Assembly (NCBI GenBank): GCA_951801955.1
Contig: CATOOV010000001.1
Span: forward strand, 98,975-162,974
Direction: 5' to 3'
Source: an uncultured Lachnospiraceae bacterium
GTDB taxonomy: Bacteria; Bacillota; Clostridia; Lachnospirales; Lachnospiraceae
Length of the DNA: 64,000 nt
In this document: positions 26,672 to 36,614 of the stretch, piece after piece
How the letters are laid out: the number at the start of each line of letters is the position of its first letter
How positions within the stretch are numbered: position 1 is the stretch's first letter
Notes under the pieces: model-generated
Seen by the model: the letters and a program-made list of their open reading frames with translations, nothing else
Databases searched by the model: none
What the model was told of the DNA's origin: nothing
Translations under genes and position numbers: made by a program

Positions 26672-28282
26672 ATGATAAGGATCCAGCAGTTAAAGCTCCC
26701 CATTACCCATACAGAAGGACAGTTACAGCAGAAACTGGCAAAAGCTTTGAGGATAAAGGGCAAAGATATTTTGGATTACCAGATTCGCAGACAATCTGTG
26801 GATGCACGGAAAAAGAGTGCGGTAACTTTTGTCTATACAATAGATGTTGAGGTAAAGAATGAAACGCAGACACTCAGCCGTGTCAAAAGTAACCAGGTTT
26901 TTTTGGCAAATGATGTAGTTTATCAATTTCCCCAAGCCGGGGAACAGCCCCTTTTGCATCCTCCTGTAATCATTGGAAGCGGACCGGCTGGCTTGTTTTG
27001 TGCTTATTTGCTCGCCAAACACGGGTTTCGCCCAATCATTATAGAACGAGGAAAACCTGTGGAGGAGCGAACAAAAGAAGTAGAACGATTTTGGCAGGAC
27101 AATGTTTTGAATTCCAAGTCAAATGTGCAATTTGGAGAAGGAGGTGCAGGAACCTTCTCGGATGGGAAGTTAAATACCTTAGTCAAAGATGTAAAGGGCA
27201 GAAGCCAGGAAGTACTGAATATTTTTATCCGTCATGGGGCGCCAGCTTCCATTGCCTATGAAGCAAAACCCCATATTGGGACAGATATCTTAAAGAATGT
27301 CATCCAGGATATGCGTCATCAGATTGAAGCATGGGGTGGCGTTTATTTATTCCATACCTGTGTCACAGATATGGAATTTTCAGGCGGCAGGCTTGCAGCG
27401 CTGATATGTGAAGATCAAATTACAGGAACCATTACACGAAGGGCTGCAGAACTTGCAGTCCTTGCCATTGGACACAGTGCAAGGGACACCTTTATTATGT
27501 TGAAAAATCTGGGGTTCCAGATGGAAGCAAAATCTTTTGCCGTTGGGCTGCGTGTAGAACATCCGCAGTCTATGATCAGTGAGAACCAATATGGCAAGGA
27601 GGCGGCAAAAATGCTTCCGGCAGCTTCCTATAAGCTGACAGCAAATCTTGAGAATGGCAGAGGGGTTTATTCTTTTTGTATGTGTCCTGGAGGCTATGTG
27701 GTAAATGCTTCCTCAGAAGAAGGGCGGCTTGCAGTCAATGGTATGAGTTACAGCGGGAGAGATGGACAGAATGCCAACAGCGCCATTATTGTCACCGTGA
27801 CACCGGATGATTTTGCGTGTGATGGACCATTGGGCGGTATCGAATTCCAGCGCCGTCTGGAAGAAAGGGCATATCAGCTAGGGCATGGAAAAGTCCCCCA
27901 GCAGCTTTTTGAGGATTTTGAACAGGGGAAGCCCTCTCAGGACTATGGCAGTTTCCGGTCAGAAATCAAAGGCGCCCATATGTTTGGCGCGCTGCATGAG
28001 CTTTTTCCAGAAGGGATCCATTCTTCTTTCTGCCAGGGGATGCACCAATTTGCCAATTCTATCCCTGGTTTTGACAAGGCAGATGTAATTTTATCTGGCG
28101 TGGAAAGCAGGACTTCTTCCCCAGTGCGGATAAAACGGGAGGAAACCTTTGAAAGCAATAAAAAAGGGGTATATCCCTGTGGGGAAGGCGCCGGTTATGC
28201 CGGAGGAATTATGTCTGCGGCTATGGATGGGATGAAGGTTGCAGAGGCGATTGCAGAAAAGTATAAAGGCAGATGTCAGTAA
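26672..28282 (+). CDS. FAD-dependent dehydrogenase-like protein
   Basis: 536 residues from ATG 26672; GGAGGGAAAG lies just upstream and rules out the ATG at 26654. Residues about 1-90 form a small N-terminal domain (IRRQSVDARKKSAVTFVYTI), followed by the FAD fold PPVIIGSGPAGLFCAYLLAK at about 95-115, FGEGGAGTFSDGKLNTLVKD, and a C-terminal EGAGYAGGIMSAAMDGMKVA. This arrangement is that of the widespread uncharacterised flavoproteins often named FAD-dependent protein or dehydrogenase. It sits just upstream of mutS but is separated from it by about 110 nt. Confidence 0.85.
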   Translation: MIRIQQLKLPITHTEGQLQQKLAKALRIKGKDILDYQIRRQSVDARKKSAVTFVYTIDVEVKNETQTLSRVKSNQVFLANDVVYQFPQAGEQPLLHPPVIIGSGPAGLFCAYLLAKHGFRPIIIERGKPVEERTKEVERFWQDNVLNSKSNVQFGEGGAGTFSDGKLNTLVKDVKGRSQEVLNIFIRHGAPASIAYEAKPHIGTDILKNVIQDMRHQIEAWGGVYLFHTCVTDMEFSGGRLAALICEDQITGTITRRAAELAVLAIGHSARDTFIMLKNLGFQMEAKSFAVGLRVEHPQSMISENQYGKEAAKMLPAASYKLTANLENGRGVYSFCMCPGGYVVNASSEEGRLAVNGMSYSGRDGQNANSAIIVTVTPDDFACDGPLGGIEFQRRLEERAYQLGHGKVPQQLFEDFEQGKPSQDYGSFRSEIKGAHMFGALHELFPEGIHSSFCQGMHQFANSIPGFDKADVILSGVESRTSSPVRIKREETFESNKKGVYPCGEGAGYAGGIMSAAMDGMKVAEAIAEKYKGRCQ

Positions 28283-28392
28283 ATGCTGTCCCGAATCCCA
28301 TGCCAAGGCGTAGGATCAAACCATAGATAGTTATGGGATGGCTTCCACCGCTGTTGGTGATAAATAACAAAAGATACAGGAGGAAATACATT

Positions 28393-31038
28393 GTGGCAGA
28401 AATGACTCCAATGATGCAGAAATACATGGAAACCAAACAGGAATATCCCGATTGCATCCTGTTTTATCGCTTAGGAGATTTTTATGAAATGTTTTTTGAT
28501 GATGCATTGACAGCATCAAAAGAACTGGAAATCACATTGACCGGAAAAAACTGTGGAATGGAAGAGCGGGCGCCTATGTGCGGAGTCCCCTACCATGCAG
28601 TGGAAGCTTATCTGAACAAGTTGGTGTCTAAGGGATACAAAGTAGCGATCTGTGAACAAGTGGAAGATCCCAAAATGGCAAAAGGGTTAGTGAAACGGGA
28701 AGTGGTGCGGGTTGTTACCCCTGGGACCAATCTCAATACCCAAGCATTGGATGAAACAAAAAATAATTACATTATGTGTATTGTCTACATAGAGGACCAC
28801 TATGGCGTGTCGGTTGCTGATGTAACCACTGGGGATTACTATGTCACTGAGTTGGATACAGAGCGGAAACTTTTGGATGAGATCTGTAAATTTTCTCCTT
28901 CTGAAATTATCTGCAATGAGGCTTTTTTAATGACAGGACTGGATTTTGAGGATTTGAAGTACCGCCTGGGGCTTGCTGTCTATGCGTTGGATGCCTGGTA
29001 TTTCAGCGATGAGACAGCAAAGAATACCTTGCTTTCCCATTTTAAGGTGTCTGACGTACAAGGGCTGGGACTGGAAGATTATGAATCTGGCACAATCGCT
29101 GCAGGCGTTTTATTAAAATATCTGTATGAAACCCAGAAAAACAACCTTGCAAATATGACTTCCCTACAGTTGTACAGTACAGGAAAATATATGGTTATCG
29201 ACAGTTCCACCAGGCGGAATCTGGAAATTGTCGAGACACTGCGGGAAAAACAGAAACGGGGCTCGTTGCTTTGGGTGCTGGATAAAACGAAAACGGCAAT
29301 GGGGGCACGTATGCTTCGTAATTTTGTGGAGCAGCCATTGATAGAAAAGACGGAGATCCTACGCCGGCAAGATGCCATACAAGCTCTCAATAAACAAGCA
29401 ATGGTCCGGGAGGAAATCCGGGAATATTTAAACTCCATTTATGACCTGGAGCGTTTGATTGGACGTGTGACTTATCAAACTGCAAATCCAAGGGATCTGA
29501 TTGCTTTCAAAAATTCTTTGGAAATGCTTCCTTTTATCAAAGCACTTTTACAAGAATTTGACATACCACTTTTCAAAGACATTCAAACAGATTTAGATCC
29601 ATTAGACGATATTTTTCAATTGATTGAGACTTCAATTATAGAGGAACCGCCGATTTCCATTCGGGACGGCGGCATCTTAAAGGAAGGATATCATGAGGAA
29701 GTCGACAAGCTGCGCCAGGCAAAAACAGAGGGAAAAAACTGGCTGATGGAGTTGGAAGCAAAAGAGCGGGAAAAGACAGGCATCAAGAATCTGCGGATTA
29801 AATACAACAAAGTATTTGGTTATTATCTGGAAGTGACCAATTCCTATAAAAATATGGTTCCTGAGTATTATACCAGGAAGCAGACCCTTGCAAATGCAGA
29901 GCGGTATATCACTACAGAATTGAAGGAATTGGAGGATATCATTCTGGGTGCCGAGGATAAACTGGTAGTGCTGGAGTATGAAATGTTCCGGGAAATCCGG
30001 GATAAAATTGCACAAGAGGTGGTACGGATCCAGCAGACGGCAAAAGCTGTTGCGGCAATTGATGTATTGTCCTCCCTTGCCCTAGTGGCAGAGCGGAATA
30101 ATTACTGCCGTCCTTCCATCAACGAAAATGGCGTAATTGATGTTAAAAATGGACGCCATCCTGTGGTGGAACAGATGATTAGCAACGATATGTTTATTGC
30201 CAATGATACTTATCTGGATAACCATAAACAGCGCATTTCCATTATCACAGGACCGAATATGGCTGGAAAATCCACTTATATGCGCCAGACTGCATTGATC
30301 GTTTTGATGGCACAGATTGGAAGTTTTGTCCCTGCCGACAGTGCGAAAATTGGCATTGTAGACCGTATTTTTACTAGGGTCGGGGCATCTGACGATCTTG
30401 CCAGCGGGCAGAGTACTTTTATGGTGGAGATGACAGAGGTGGCGAATATTTTACGAAATGCCACCAGCAATAGTCTTTTAATATTGGATGAAATAGGTCG
30501 GGGCACTAGTACCTTTGACGGCTTGAGCATTGCCTGGGCAGTGGTGGAACACATCAGCAATCCCAAGCTTCTGGGAGCAAAAACATTGTTTGCCACTCAT
30601 TATCATGAACTGACGGAACTGGAAGGGAAACTCAATAATGTAAATAATTATTGTATTGCCGTAAAGGAAAAGGGAGAAGATATTGTATTTTTGCGAAAAA
30701 TTGTCCCTGGCGGCGCAGATAAAAGTTATGGGATCCAAGTGGCAAAACTTGCAGGAGTGCCTGAAAGCGTGATAGAACGCGCCAAGGTAATTGCTGAAGA
30801 ATTGTGTGCCCATGACATTGCCGCGCGAACCGGAAATATTTCCATGGAACACAGCAGTCCCAAGAAAAAGCAGCAAAAGCTGGATGAGGTGGATCTTACA
30901 CAAATCTCTTTATTTGATACCGTAAAGGATGATGATATTATAAATGAAGTCAAGGAACTGGATCTTGGAAATTTGACACCCATTGATGCACTGAATAAAC
31001 TGTATGAATTACAGAATAAAATTAAAAACCGCTGGTAG
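28393..31038 (+). CDS. mutS: DNA mismatch repair protein MutS
   Basis: 881 residues from GTG 28393, chosen because AGGAGG ends 9 nt before it and MAEMTPMMQKYMETKQEYPD is the normal N-terminus. Mismatch-reading motif FYEMFFDDA near residue 35; ATPase with Walker A GPNMAGKSTYMRQ at about 620, and SLLILDEIGRGTSTFDG. Domain order and length are those of MutS1, which recognises mismatches and recruits MutL. MutL follows, but with a Uma2 gene and several hairpins between. Confidence 0.97.
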   Translation: MAEMTPMMQKYMETKQEYPDCILFYRLGDFYEMFFDDALTASKELEITLTGKNCGMEERAPMCGVPYHAVEAYLNKLVSKGYKVAICEQVEDPKMAKGLVKREVVRVVTPGTNLNTQALDETKNNYIMCIVYIEDHYGVSVADVTTGDYYVTELDTERKLLDEICKFSPSEIICNEAFLMTGLDFEDLKYRLGLAVYALDAWYFSDETAKNTLLSHFKVSDVQGLGLEDYESGTIAAGVLLKYLYETQKNNLANMTSLQLYSTGKYMVIDSSTRRNLEIVETLREKQKRGSLLWVLDKTKTAMGARMLRNFVEQPLIEKTEILRRQDAIQALNKQAMVREEIREYLNSIYDLERLIGRVTYQTANPRDLIAFKNSLEMLPFIKALLQEFDIPLFKDIQTDLDPLDDIFQLIETSIIEEPPISIRDGGILKEGYHEEVDKLRQAKTEGKNWLMELEAKEREKTGIKNLRIKYNKVFGYYLEVTNSYKNMVPEYYTRKQTLANAERYITTELKELEDIILGAEDKLVVLEYEMFREIRDKIAQEVVRIQQTAKAVAAIDVLSSLALVAERNNYCRPSINENGVIDVKNGRHPVVEQMISNDMFIANDTYLDNHKQRISIITGPNMAGKSTYMRQTALIVLMAQIGSFVPADSAKIGIVDRIFTRVGASDDLASGQSTFMVEMTEVANILRNATSNSLLILDEIGRGTSTFDGLSIAWAVVEHISNPKLLGAKTLFATHYHELTELEGKLNNVNNYCIAVKEKGEDIVFLRKIVPGGADKSYGIQVAKLAGVPESVIERAKVIAEELCAHDIAARTGNISMEHSSPKKKQQKLDEVDLTQISLFDTVKDDDIINEVKELDLGNLTPIDALNKLYELQNKIKNRW

Positions 31039-31121
31039 ATGTATAAAACTTACGTATTGTAGGGATGAAGTGTATATATGCCAAAGGATACTATGGTACA
31101 AAGCATTCAGAAGCATAGAAC

Positions 31122-31221
31122 AAAGTGTGCAACCCCATTCTTGATGGAATGGGGTTGCACACTTTGCCACGCCGAGCACAATTGCGAAGCAATATTTACT
31201 TCTTGTGCGAGTGCGCATATT
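31122..31221 (+). repeat. Intergenic structured repeat, copy A (half shared)
   Basis: 31167-31221 matches the second halves of the copies at 54242-54353 and 55959-56072: a conserved GCACAATTGCG core, AATATT, then CTTGTGCG and GTGCGCATATT. The first half here is a different but also hairpin-forming unit: 19-bp perfect arms 31122-31140 and 31147-31165 around TTGATG. It begins 83 nt after the mutS stop. Confidence 0.65.
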
Positions 31222-31222
31222 A

Positions 31223-31287
31223 TTTTTCTTCTATAGGAAGACACTTTCACGCTTTAGCGTGACAAGGTCTTTTCTATAGAAGAAAAA
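31223..31287. repeat. Nested inverted repeats, probable bidirectional terminator
   Basis: TTTTTCTTCTATAG (31223-31236) is the exact reverse complement of CTATAGAAGAAAAA (31274-31287). Inside lies a second hairpin TCACGC / GCGTGA. The T-rich outer arms suit termination in both directions. The same design, a repeat followed by a T-rich long palindrome, recurs after copy C. Confidence 0.6.
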
Positions 31288-31310
31288 ATTTTATATATTG
31301 GCTTTGCAGG

Positions 31311-31436
31311 GAGCTGCCACGGGTGATTGAAAAATCATGATGTGGCAGCTCTGCTTGAATTTACCAGAAAAAAATGATATGATGGGATAGAAAAAGACTA
31401 GGGCGTGTTCGAAAAATTCTTTCTGGCACGCCCTAG
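31311..31436. repeat. Two further hairpins upstream of the Uma2 gene
   Basis: GAGCTGCCAC (31311-31320) pairs with GTGGCAGCTC (31342-31351), and CTAGGGCGTG (31398-31407) pairs with CACGCCCTAG (31427-31436). The second is flanked by A5 on the left and A6 on the right, so it would act as a terminator for minus-strand transcripts or remain a non-terminating leader structure. With the neighbouring elements, nearly the whole 435-nt gap after mutS is foldable. Confidence 0.5.
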
Positions 31437-31473
31437 AAAAAAGCCAACACCATCCAAAAAAGGAGGGATTTCC

Positions 31474-32034
31474 ATGTCATTGGCATATGCAAAAATAAAA
31501 GAAAACAATTGTACGGAAGAAGATTATTACCGCATCCCGGAAAATGTCCATGGGGAATTGATTGAGGGGCAGATCTATTATCAGGCGGCGCCAAGCCGGA
31601 TCCACCAAGAAATATCAGGATTTTTATATACCACCATCTATAACTATATCAAGGAAAAGCAAGGCGCTTGCAGAGTTTATCACGCTCCATTTGCCGTAAA
31701 ACTGTTTTGTGACAAAAAAACCATTGTGGAGCCTGACCTGAGTGTGGTCTGTGACCAAAATAAGCTTACAGACCAGGGATGTGACGGGGCGCCGGATTGG
31801 ATTATTGAAATTATCTCACCCAACAATCCGGGAAATGATTACGTCCGTAAGCTGAATTTATATGCAGACGCTGGCGTAAGGGAGTATTGGATTGTAGATC
31901 CTATGGGAAAAACCGTTTCTGTCTATCATTTAGAAGAAAATACATTCCGTGCCGCTGAATTCACCTTTGAAGATACGGTACAAGCATATATATATGACGA
32001 CTTCTCGATTGATTTCTCTGAGGTCATATGGTAG
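31474..32034 (+). CDS. Uma2 family endonuclease (DUF820, PD-(D/E)xK fold)
   Basis: 186 residues from ATG 31474 with AAAGGAGGG upstream; earlier in-frame starts lie inside a hairpin. Family features: YRIPENVHGELIEGQIYYQ at the start, VEPDLSVVCD with the catalytic aspartate, DWIIEIISP with the Glu of the (D/E)xK site, then KLNLYADAGVREYWIVDP. These restriction-like proteins are numerous in cyanobacteria and scattered in Clostridia; their role is unsettled and some may be mobile. Its location between mutS and mutL suggests insertion rather than a part in mismatch repair. Confidence 0.85.
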   Translation: MSLAYAKIKENNCTEEDYYRIPENVHGELIEGQIYYQAAPSRIHQEISGFLYTTIYNYIKEKQGACRVYHAPFAVKLFCDKKTIVEPDLSVVCDQNKLTDQGCDGAPDWIIEIISPNNPGNDYVRKLNLYADAGVREYWIVDPMGKTVSVYHLEENTFRAAEFTFEDTVQAYIYDDFSIDFSEVIW

Positions 32035-32134
32035 GGCTTTTTGTGAATGCCATTGGCATTCGTTCCGGCTGCCAATAGTATATAAGGAAATACGTTTTTG
32101 TATCATTTGAATTTATTTAAGAAGAGGAGCTTTT

Positions 32135-34189
32135 ATGCCAAACATTGAAATCTTAGATCAGGAAACGATTGATAAAATCGCAGCAGGGGAAGTGGTGGAA
32201 CGCCCTGCTTCCGTAGTAAAGGAGCTGGTGGAAAATGCCATAGATGCCCAATCCAGCGCCATTACCATAGAGATCAAAGAGGGAGGAATCTCTTTTATCC
32301 GCATTACGGATAACGGATGCGGAATTGAAATCGAGCAGGTTCCTCTTGCTTTTTTGCGCCATTCCACCAGTAAGATCCGCAGTGTGGAGGATCTTGTTAC
32401 AGTTTCTTCCCTGGGTTTTCGAGGAGAAGCATTGTCCAGCATTGCAGCGGTGTCCCAGGTGGAACTGATCACCAAAACAATCCATGGAATAGGCGGCCTT
32501 CGATATATCATCGAAGGAGGTGTGGAAAAAACTTCAGAGGAAATCGGAGCACCGGAAGGAACTACTTTTTTAGTTCGGAATCTTTTTTTTAATACTCCCG
32601 CAAGGAGAAAATTTTTAAAAACAGCACAAACAGAAGCAGGTTATATTTCAGATTTAGTGGAAAGGCTTGCCTTGTCCCATCCAGAGATCTCTTTTAAGTT
32701 TATTGTCAATAACCAACTGAAACTCCATACCTCTGGCAATTCCAATTTAAAAGAGGTTATTTACCATGTTTATGGAAGGGAAATTGCATCGAACTTGCTG
32801 GAAATCCATGGGGAAAACGATGTCCTTTCTGTGAATGGATTTATTGGGAAACCGTTGATTTCCCGAGGCAACAGGAATTATGAAAATTATTTTATCAATG
32901 GAAGATATATTAAAAGCAGCATTATTGCAAAGAGTATCGAGGAGGCATATAAATCTTTTGTGATGCAGCATAAGTATCCTTTTACAGTACTTCAAATTTC
33001 CATCAATGGAAATCTTTTGGATGTGAATGTCCATCCCACAAAAATGGAACTTCGCTTCAGTAATGGGGAAGAGATTTATCAGTTTCTCACAACATTGGTC
33101 AAAAATGCCATCAACCAGAGTGAACTGGTGTATCAGGCAAGCTTTGAAAAAGTAAGTAAACAGCGGCGGGCACAGGAGAAAAAGGAGCGGGCACAGGCAA
33201 AACAAAAGATTCCAGAACCATTTGAGACAAAACGTTTAGAAGCCATCAAACAAAGAATCCAACCAGACAGCCCATATGAAGAAAAATATAAAAAACAGCA
33301 GGAACTTGCTGCTGGAGCCATTGGGGATAAAAAACAACCAGAATTTGTGGCTGAAAGCATGCAATATGGATGGCAGCCGGATATGGGAAGAGAAAAGCCT
33401 GTTCCCCCCATGCATCCTGAGACAAAATCTTTCCATTCTGCAAAGACAGGACAGTCGGTTATAGGATTAAAAAGAGGGGAACAGGACAAAAAAGCAGGGG
33501 AATCCAGAGAAAATACACAGGATAGCAGCACCTTAGACAGCAACCAAGAAATACTGCCACAGCAGGAGGCATTTCCAGAAATTACCCGGAAGCTTTTAGA
33601 CATTTCCTCCCGGAAGGAACACCGGATGATTGGACAGCTCTTTGAAACGTATTGGCTGGTGGAGTTTGACGGGAACCTTTATATTATTGACCAGCATGCG
33701 GCACATGAAAAAGTGTTGTATGAGCGGACGATGAAAGCCCTGGAGAACAAGGAATTTACCTCCCAGGTGATTTATCCGCACATTCTTTTGACATTAAATA
33801 TGCAAGAAGAAACCTTATTAAAAAAATATATGGATTATTTCCTGAAACTGGGCTTTGAATTAGAGCATTTCGGAGGAAAAGAGTATTCTGTCACAGCAGT
33901 TCCAGCAAATTTATATGGACTGGATGGAAAAGATCTGATTGTAGAGATTTTAGATAGTCTGTCAGAATTCCATGGCAGGGAGACGCCTCAGATGATTACA
34001 GAAAAGATTGCATCCATGTCCTGTAAAGCGGCAGTAAAAGGCAATCAAAAGCTTTCCAGGCAGGAAATGGATGCTTTGATTGGAGAATTGCTCACATTGG
34101 ACAACCCATATCACTGTCCTCATGGGCGTCCAACGATAATTTCCATGTCAAAGTATGAATTGGAAAAAAAATTTAAGCGGGTGTTGTAA
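32135..34189 (+). CDS. mutL: DNA mismatch repair protein MutL
   Basis: 684 residues. The GHKL ATPase motifs are ELVENAIDA (about 32-40), DNGCGI, and GFRGEALSSI; the N-terminus is IEILDQETIDKIAAGEVVER. A long variable linker (about 340-470, Lys/Glu/Gln-rich) leads to the C-terminal dimerisation/endonuclease domain with DQHAAHEKVLYER, SCKAAVKG and CPHGRP, the nuclease and zinc-binding motifs of MutL from organisms without MutH. It therefore should nick DNA after mismatch recognition by MutS. Its stop overlaps the miaA start (TAATG). Confidence 0.96.
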   Translation: MPNIEILDQETIDKIAAGEVVERPASVVKELVENAIDAQSSAITIEIKEGGISFIRITDNGCGIEIEQVPLAFLRHSTSKIRSVEDLVTVSSLGFRGEALSSIAAVSQVELITKTIHGIGGLRYIIEGGVEKTSEEIGAPEGTTFLVRNLFFNTPARRKFLKTAQTEAGYISDLVERLALSHPEISFKFIVNNQLKLHTSGNSNLKEVIYHVYGREIASNLLEIHGENDVLSVNGFIGKPLISRGNRNYENYFINGRYIKSSIIAKSIEEAYKSFVMQHKYPFTVLQISINGNLLDVNVHPTKMELRFSNGEEIYQFLTTLVKNAINQSELVYQASFEKVSKQRRAQEKKERAQAKQKIPEPFETKRLEAIKQRIQPDSPYEEKYKKQQELAAGAIGDKKQPEFVAESMQYGWQPDMGREKPVPPMHPETKSFHSAKTGQSVIGLKRGEQDKKAGESRENTQDSSTLDSNQEILPQQEAFPEITRKLLDISSRKEHRMIGQLFETYWLVEFDGNLYIIDQHAAHEKVLYERTMKALENKEFTSQVIYPHILLTLNMQEETLLKKYMDYFLKLGFELEHFGGKEYSVTAVPANLYGLDGKDLIVEILDSLSEFHGRETPQMITEKIASMSCKAAVKGNQKLSRQEMDALIGELLTLDNPYHCPHGRPTIISMSKYELEKKFKRVL

Positions 34190-35145
34190 TGAAAAAACCT
34201 TTGATTATCTTGACTGGTCCCACAGCAGTGGGCAAAACAGAGTTATCCATCCAATTAGCAAGGTTGGCTCACGGTTCTGTGATTTCTGCAGATTCTATGC
34301 AGGTATATCGGCATATGGATATTGGCTCGGCAAAAATTAATAAAACACAAATGCACGAAATTCCTCATTATCTAATTGATATTTTAGAACCAACCCAGGA
34401 ATTCCATGTGGCGCAGTTTCAGGAATATGCCAAAAAATATATGGAAGAAATTTATGCCCAAAACCGAATCCCAATCATTGTAGGGGGAACCGGATTTTAT
34501 ATCCAAGCAGTTTTATACGATATTGATTTCACGGCACAACAGCAAGATACGGCTTATCGTACTTATCTGGAGCGGGTTGCAAGGGAACAGGGGGCGCATA
34601 CATTGCATGAAATGCTGCGTGTGACGGATTCCAAAGCAGCGGAAGAGATCCACGAAAATAATATAAAACGCGTCATCCGCGCCCTGGAGTTTTATCACCT
34701 CTCTGGTCAGAAAATATCTGTTCACAATGAAGTGGAACGGCAGAAAGATTCCCCATATAATTTTGTATATTTTGTACTAAATGACGACAGACAAAAACTT
34801 TATGGACGGATTAATGGACGGGTTGACCAGATGGTCGCAGATGGGCTTGTGGCAGAGGTGCTGCATTTAAAGGAATTGGGCTGTAAAAAACATATGGTTT
34901 CCATGCAGGGATTGGGATACAAAGAAATCCTGGATTATCTGGAAGGCGCTTGTACTTTAGAGGAAGCAATTTACCGGATTAAGCGGGATACCCGGCATTT
35001 TGCCAAACGGCAGCTTACCTGGTTCCGCCGGGAGCAGGATGTCACTTGGATTAATAAGTCCGAATTTGATTATGACAACTCAAAAATGTTATCTTTTATG
35101 CAAAGTGTGTTGGTACAAAAACATATTACAGAAAGGGGATTATAA
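34189..35145 (+). CDS. miaA: tRNA dimethylallyltransferase MiaA
   Basis: 318 residues. P-loop GPTAVGKT at residues 10-17, DSMQVYRHMDIGSAK, and the tRNA/substrate region FYIQAVLYDIDF are all typical. The enzyme adds a dimethylallyl group to A37 of tRNAs reading UNN codons. It overlaps mutL by one base, the classic mutS-mutL-miaA order of Firmicutes. Confidence 0.96.
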   Translation: MKKPLIILTGPTAVGKTELSIQLARLAHGSVISADSMQVYRHMDIGSAKINKTQMHEIPHYLIDILEPTQEFHVAQFQEYAKKYMEEIYAQNRIPIIVGGTGFYIQAVLYDIDFTAQQQDTAYRTYLERVAREQGAHTLHEMLRVTDSKAAEEIHENNIKRVIRALEFYHLSGQKISVHNEVERQKDSPYNFVYFVLNDDRQKLYGRINGRVDQMVADGLVAEVLHLKELGCKKHMVSMQGLGYKEILDYLEGACTLEEAIYRIKRDTRHFAKRQLTWFRREQDVTWINKSEFDYDNSKMLSFMQSVLVQKHITERGL

Positions 35146-35147
35146 AT

Positions 35148-36422
35148 TTGAAAGAAATTTATCAGGAATTGGGCATTGGAGAAACTGTTTATTCTTATGG
35201 CGCTAAGTTTGAAAAAAAACTGAAGGAACGTTTTTCAGAAATTGATGAAACTGCAGAGTATAACCAACTGAAAGTTATAAAAGCATTGCAAAAACACAAA
35301 GTCAGTGCAGAATGCTTTATGGCAACCAGCGGATATGGGTATAATGATCTTGGAAGGGATACCTTGGAGGAGGTATATGCGTCCTGTTTTAAAGGAGAAG
35401 CGGCGCTTGTCCGCCCTCAAATTACCTGTGGCACTCATGCGCTTGCCTTGGCTCTGATGTCAAACCTCCGCCCAGGTGATGAACTCTTGTCTCCCGTTGG
35501 GAAACCATACGATACTCTGGAAAATGTCATAGGCATCCGCCCTTCTAAGGGATCTCTTGCCGAGTATGGAATTTCTTACCGCCAGGTGGATCTTCTGGAA
35601 AACGGGATGTTTGACTATGAAGGGATTCAAAAAGCTGTCAATGAGAAGACAAGGCTGGTGACGATCCAGCGTTCCAAGGGGTATCAGACACGCCCTACGC
35701 TTTCTGTGGATAAGATTGGAGAACTGATTGCCTTCATTAAGGAAATAAAACCGGATGTAATCTGTATGGTTGATAATTGCTATGGTGAATTTGTAGAAAG
35801 ACAGGAACCATTGGAGGCAGGCGCCGATATGATTGTGGGTTCCCTGATTAAAAATCCAGGAGGAGGGCTTGCTCCAATTGGCGGCTACATTGTAGGAAAG
35901 CGGGAATGTGTGGAAAACGCAGCGTATCGGCTGACCTCCCCAGGACTAGGAAAAGAGGTAGGTGCCTCCCTTGGGGTAATCCAATCTTTTTACCAGGGAT
36001 TATTCCTTGCTCCCACAGTGGTTGCAGGTGCGTTGAAAGGCGCCATTTTTGCAGCAAATATATATGAAAGCCTTGGGTTTCCTGTGATTCCAAACAGTAC
36101 AGAAAGCCGTCATGACATTATTCAGGCGGTAACATTGAATTCAAAAGAAGCATTGATTGCTTTTTGTCATGGAATCCAGGCGGCAGCGCCTGTGGACAGC
36201 CATGTACTTCCAGTACCAGATGAAATGCCTGGTTATGATGATAAGGTAATTATGGCAGCGGGGGCTTTTGTGCAAGGCTCTTCCATTGAGCTAAGCGCAG
36301 ATGGTCCCCTTCGTGCGCCCTATGCCGTGTACTTCCAGGGAGGGCTCACCTGGTATCATGCGAAACTTGGAATTTTATTGTCCCTGCAGAAATTATTTGA
36401 GGCAGGGCTGGTAGGGCTGTAA
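35148..36422 (+). CDS. PLP-dependent methionine gamma-lyase family protein (aluminium-resistance/YnbB type)
   Basis: 424 residues from TTG 35148, with GAAAGGGG upstream and only 2 nt after the miaA stop. The probable PLP lysine is in GSLIKNPGGG, preceded by the cofactor aspartate context MVDNCYGEFVE. QITCGTHALALALMSNLRPG and YQTRPTLSVDKI are family landmarks. These Cys/Met-metabolism-fold lyases are encoded next to miaA in many Firmicutes. The physiological substrate is not established. The gene is the last of the mutL-miaA unit. Confidence 0.88.
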   Translation: MKEIYQELGIGETVYSYGAKFEKKLKERFSEIDETAEYNQLKVIKALQKHKVSAECFMATSGYGYNDLGRDTLEEVYASCFKGEAALVRPQITCGTHALALALMSNLRPGDELLSPVGKPYDTLENVIGIRPSKGSLAEYGISYRQVDLLENGMFDYEGIQKAVNEKTRLVTIQRSKGYQTRPTLSVDKIGELIAFIKEIKPDVICMVDNCYGEFVERQEPLEAGADMIVGSLIKNPGGGLAPIGGYIVGKRECVENAAYRLTSPGLGKEVGASLGVIQSFYQGLFLAPTVVAGALKGAIFAANIYESLGFPVIPNSTESRHDIIQAVTLNSKEALIAFCHGIQAAAPVDSHVLPVPDEMPGYDDKVIMAAGAFVQGSSIELSADGPLRAPYAVYFQGGLTWYHAKLGILLSLQKLFEAGLVGL

Positions 36423-36614
36423 AACGATTTGGGATGTATTTGATCAGAAACGATTTCGAAAGCAAGCGAGCTTGCACAGTCCATTTGCATAAAGCCCTAT
36501 CCTTTGAAATAGTTAAAAAAATTTTAACAATATATTAGTATACATCAAAGCCCTTTTGTGCTAGAATAAAATGTAAAACTTTTTCCTTGACTTTGAGAGA
36601 GTGAAAGGAAGAAT

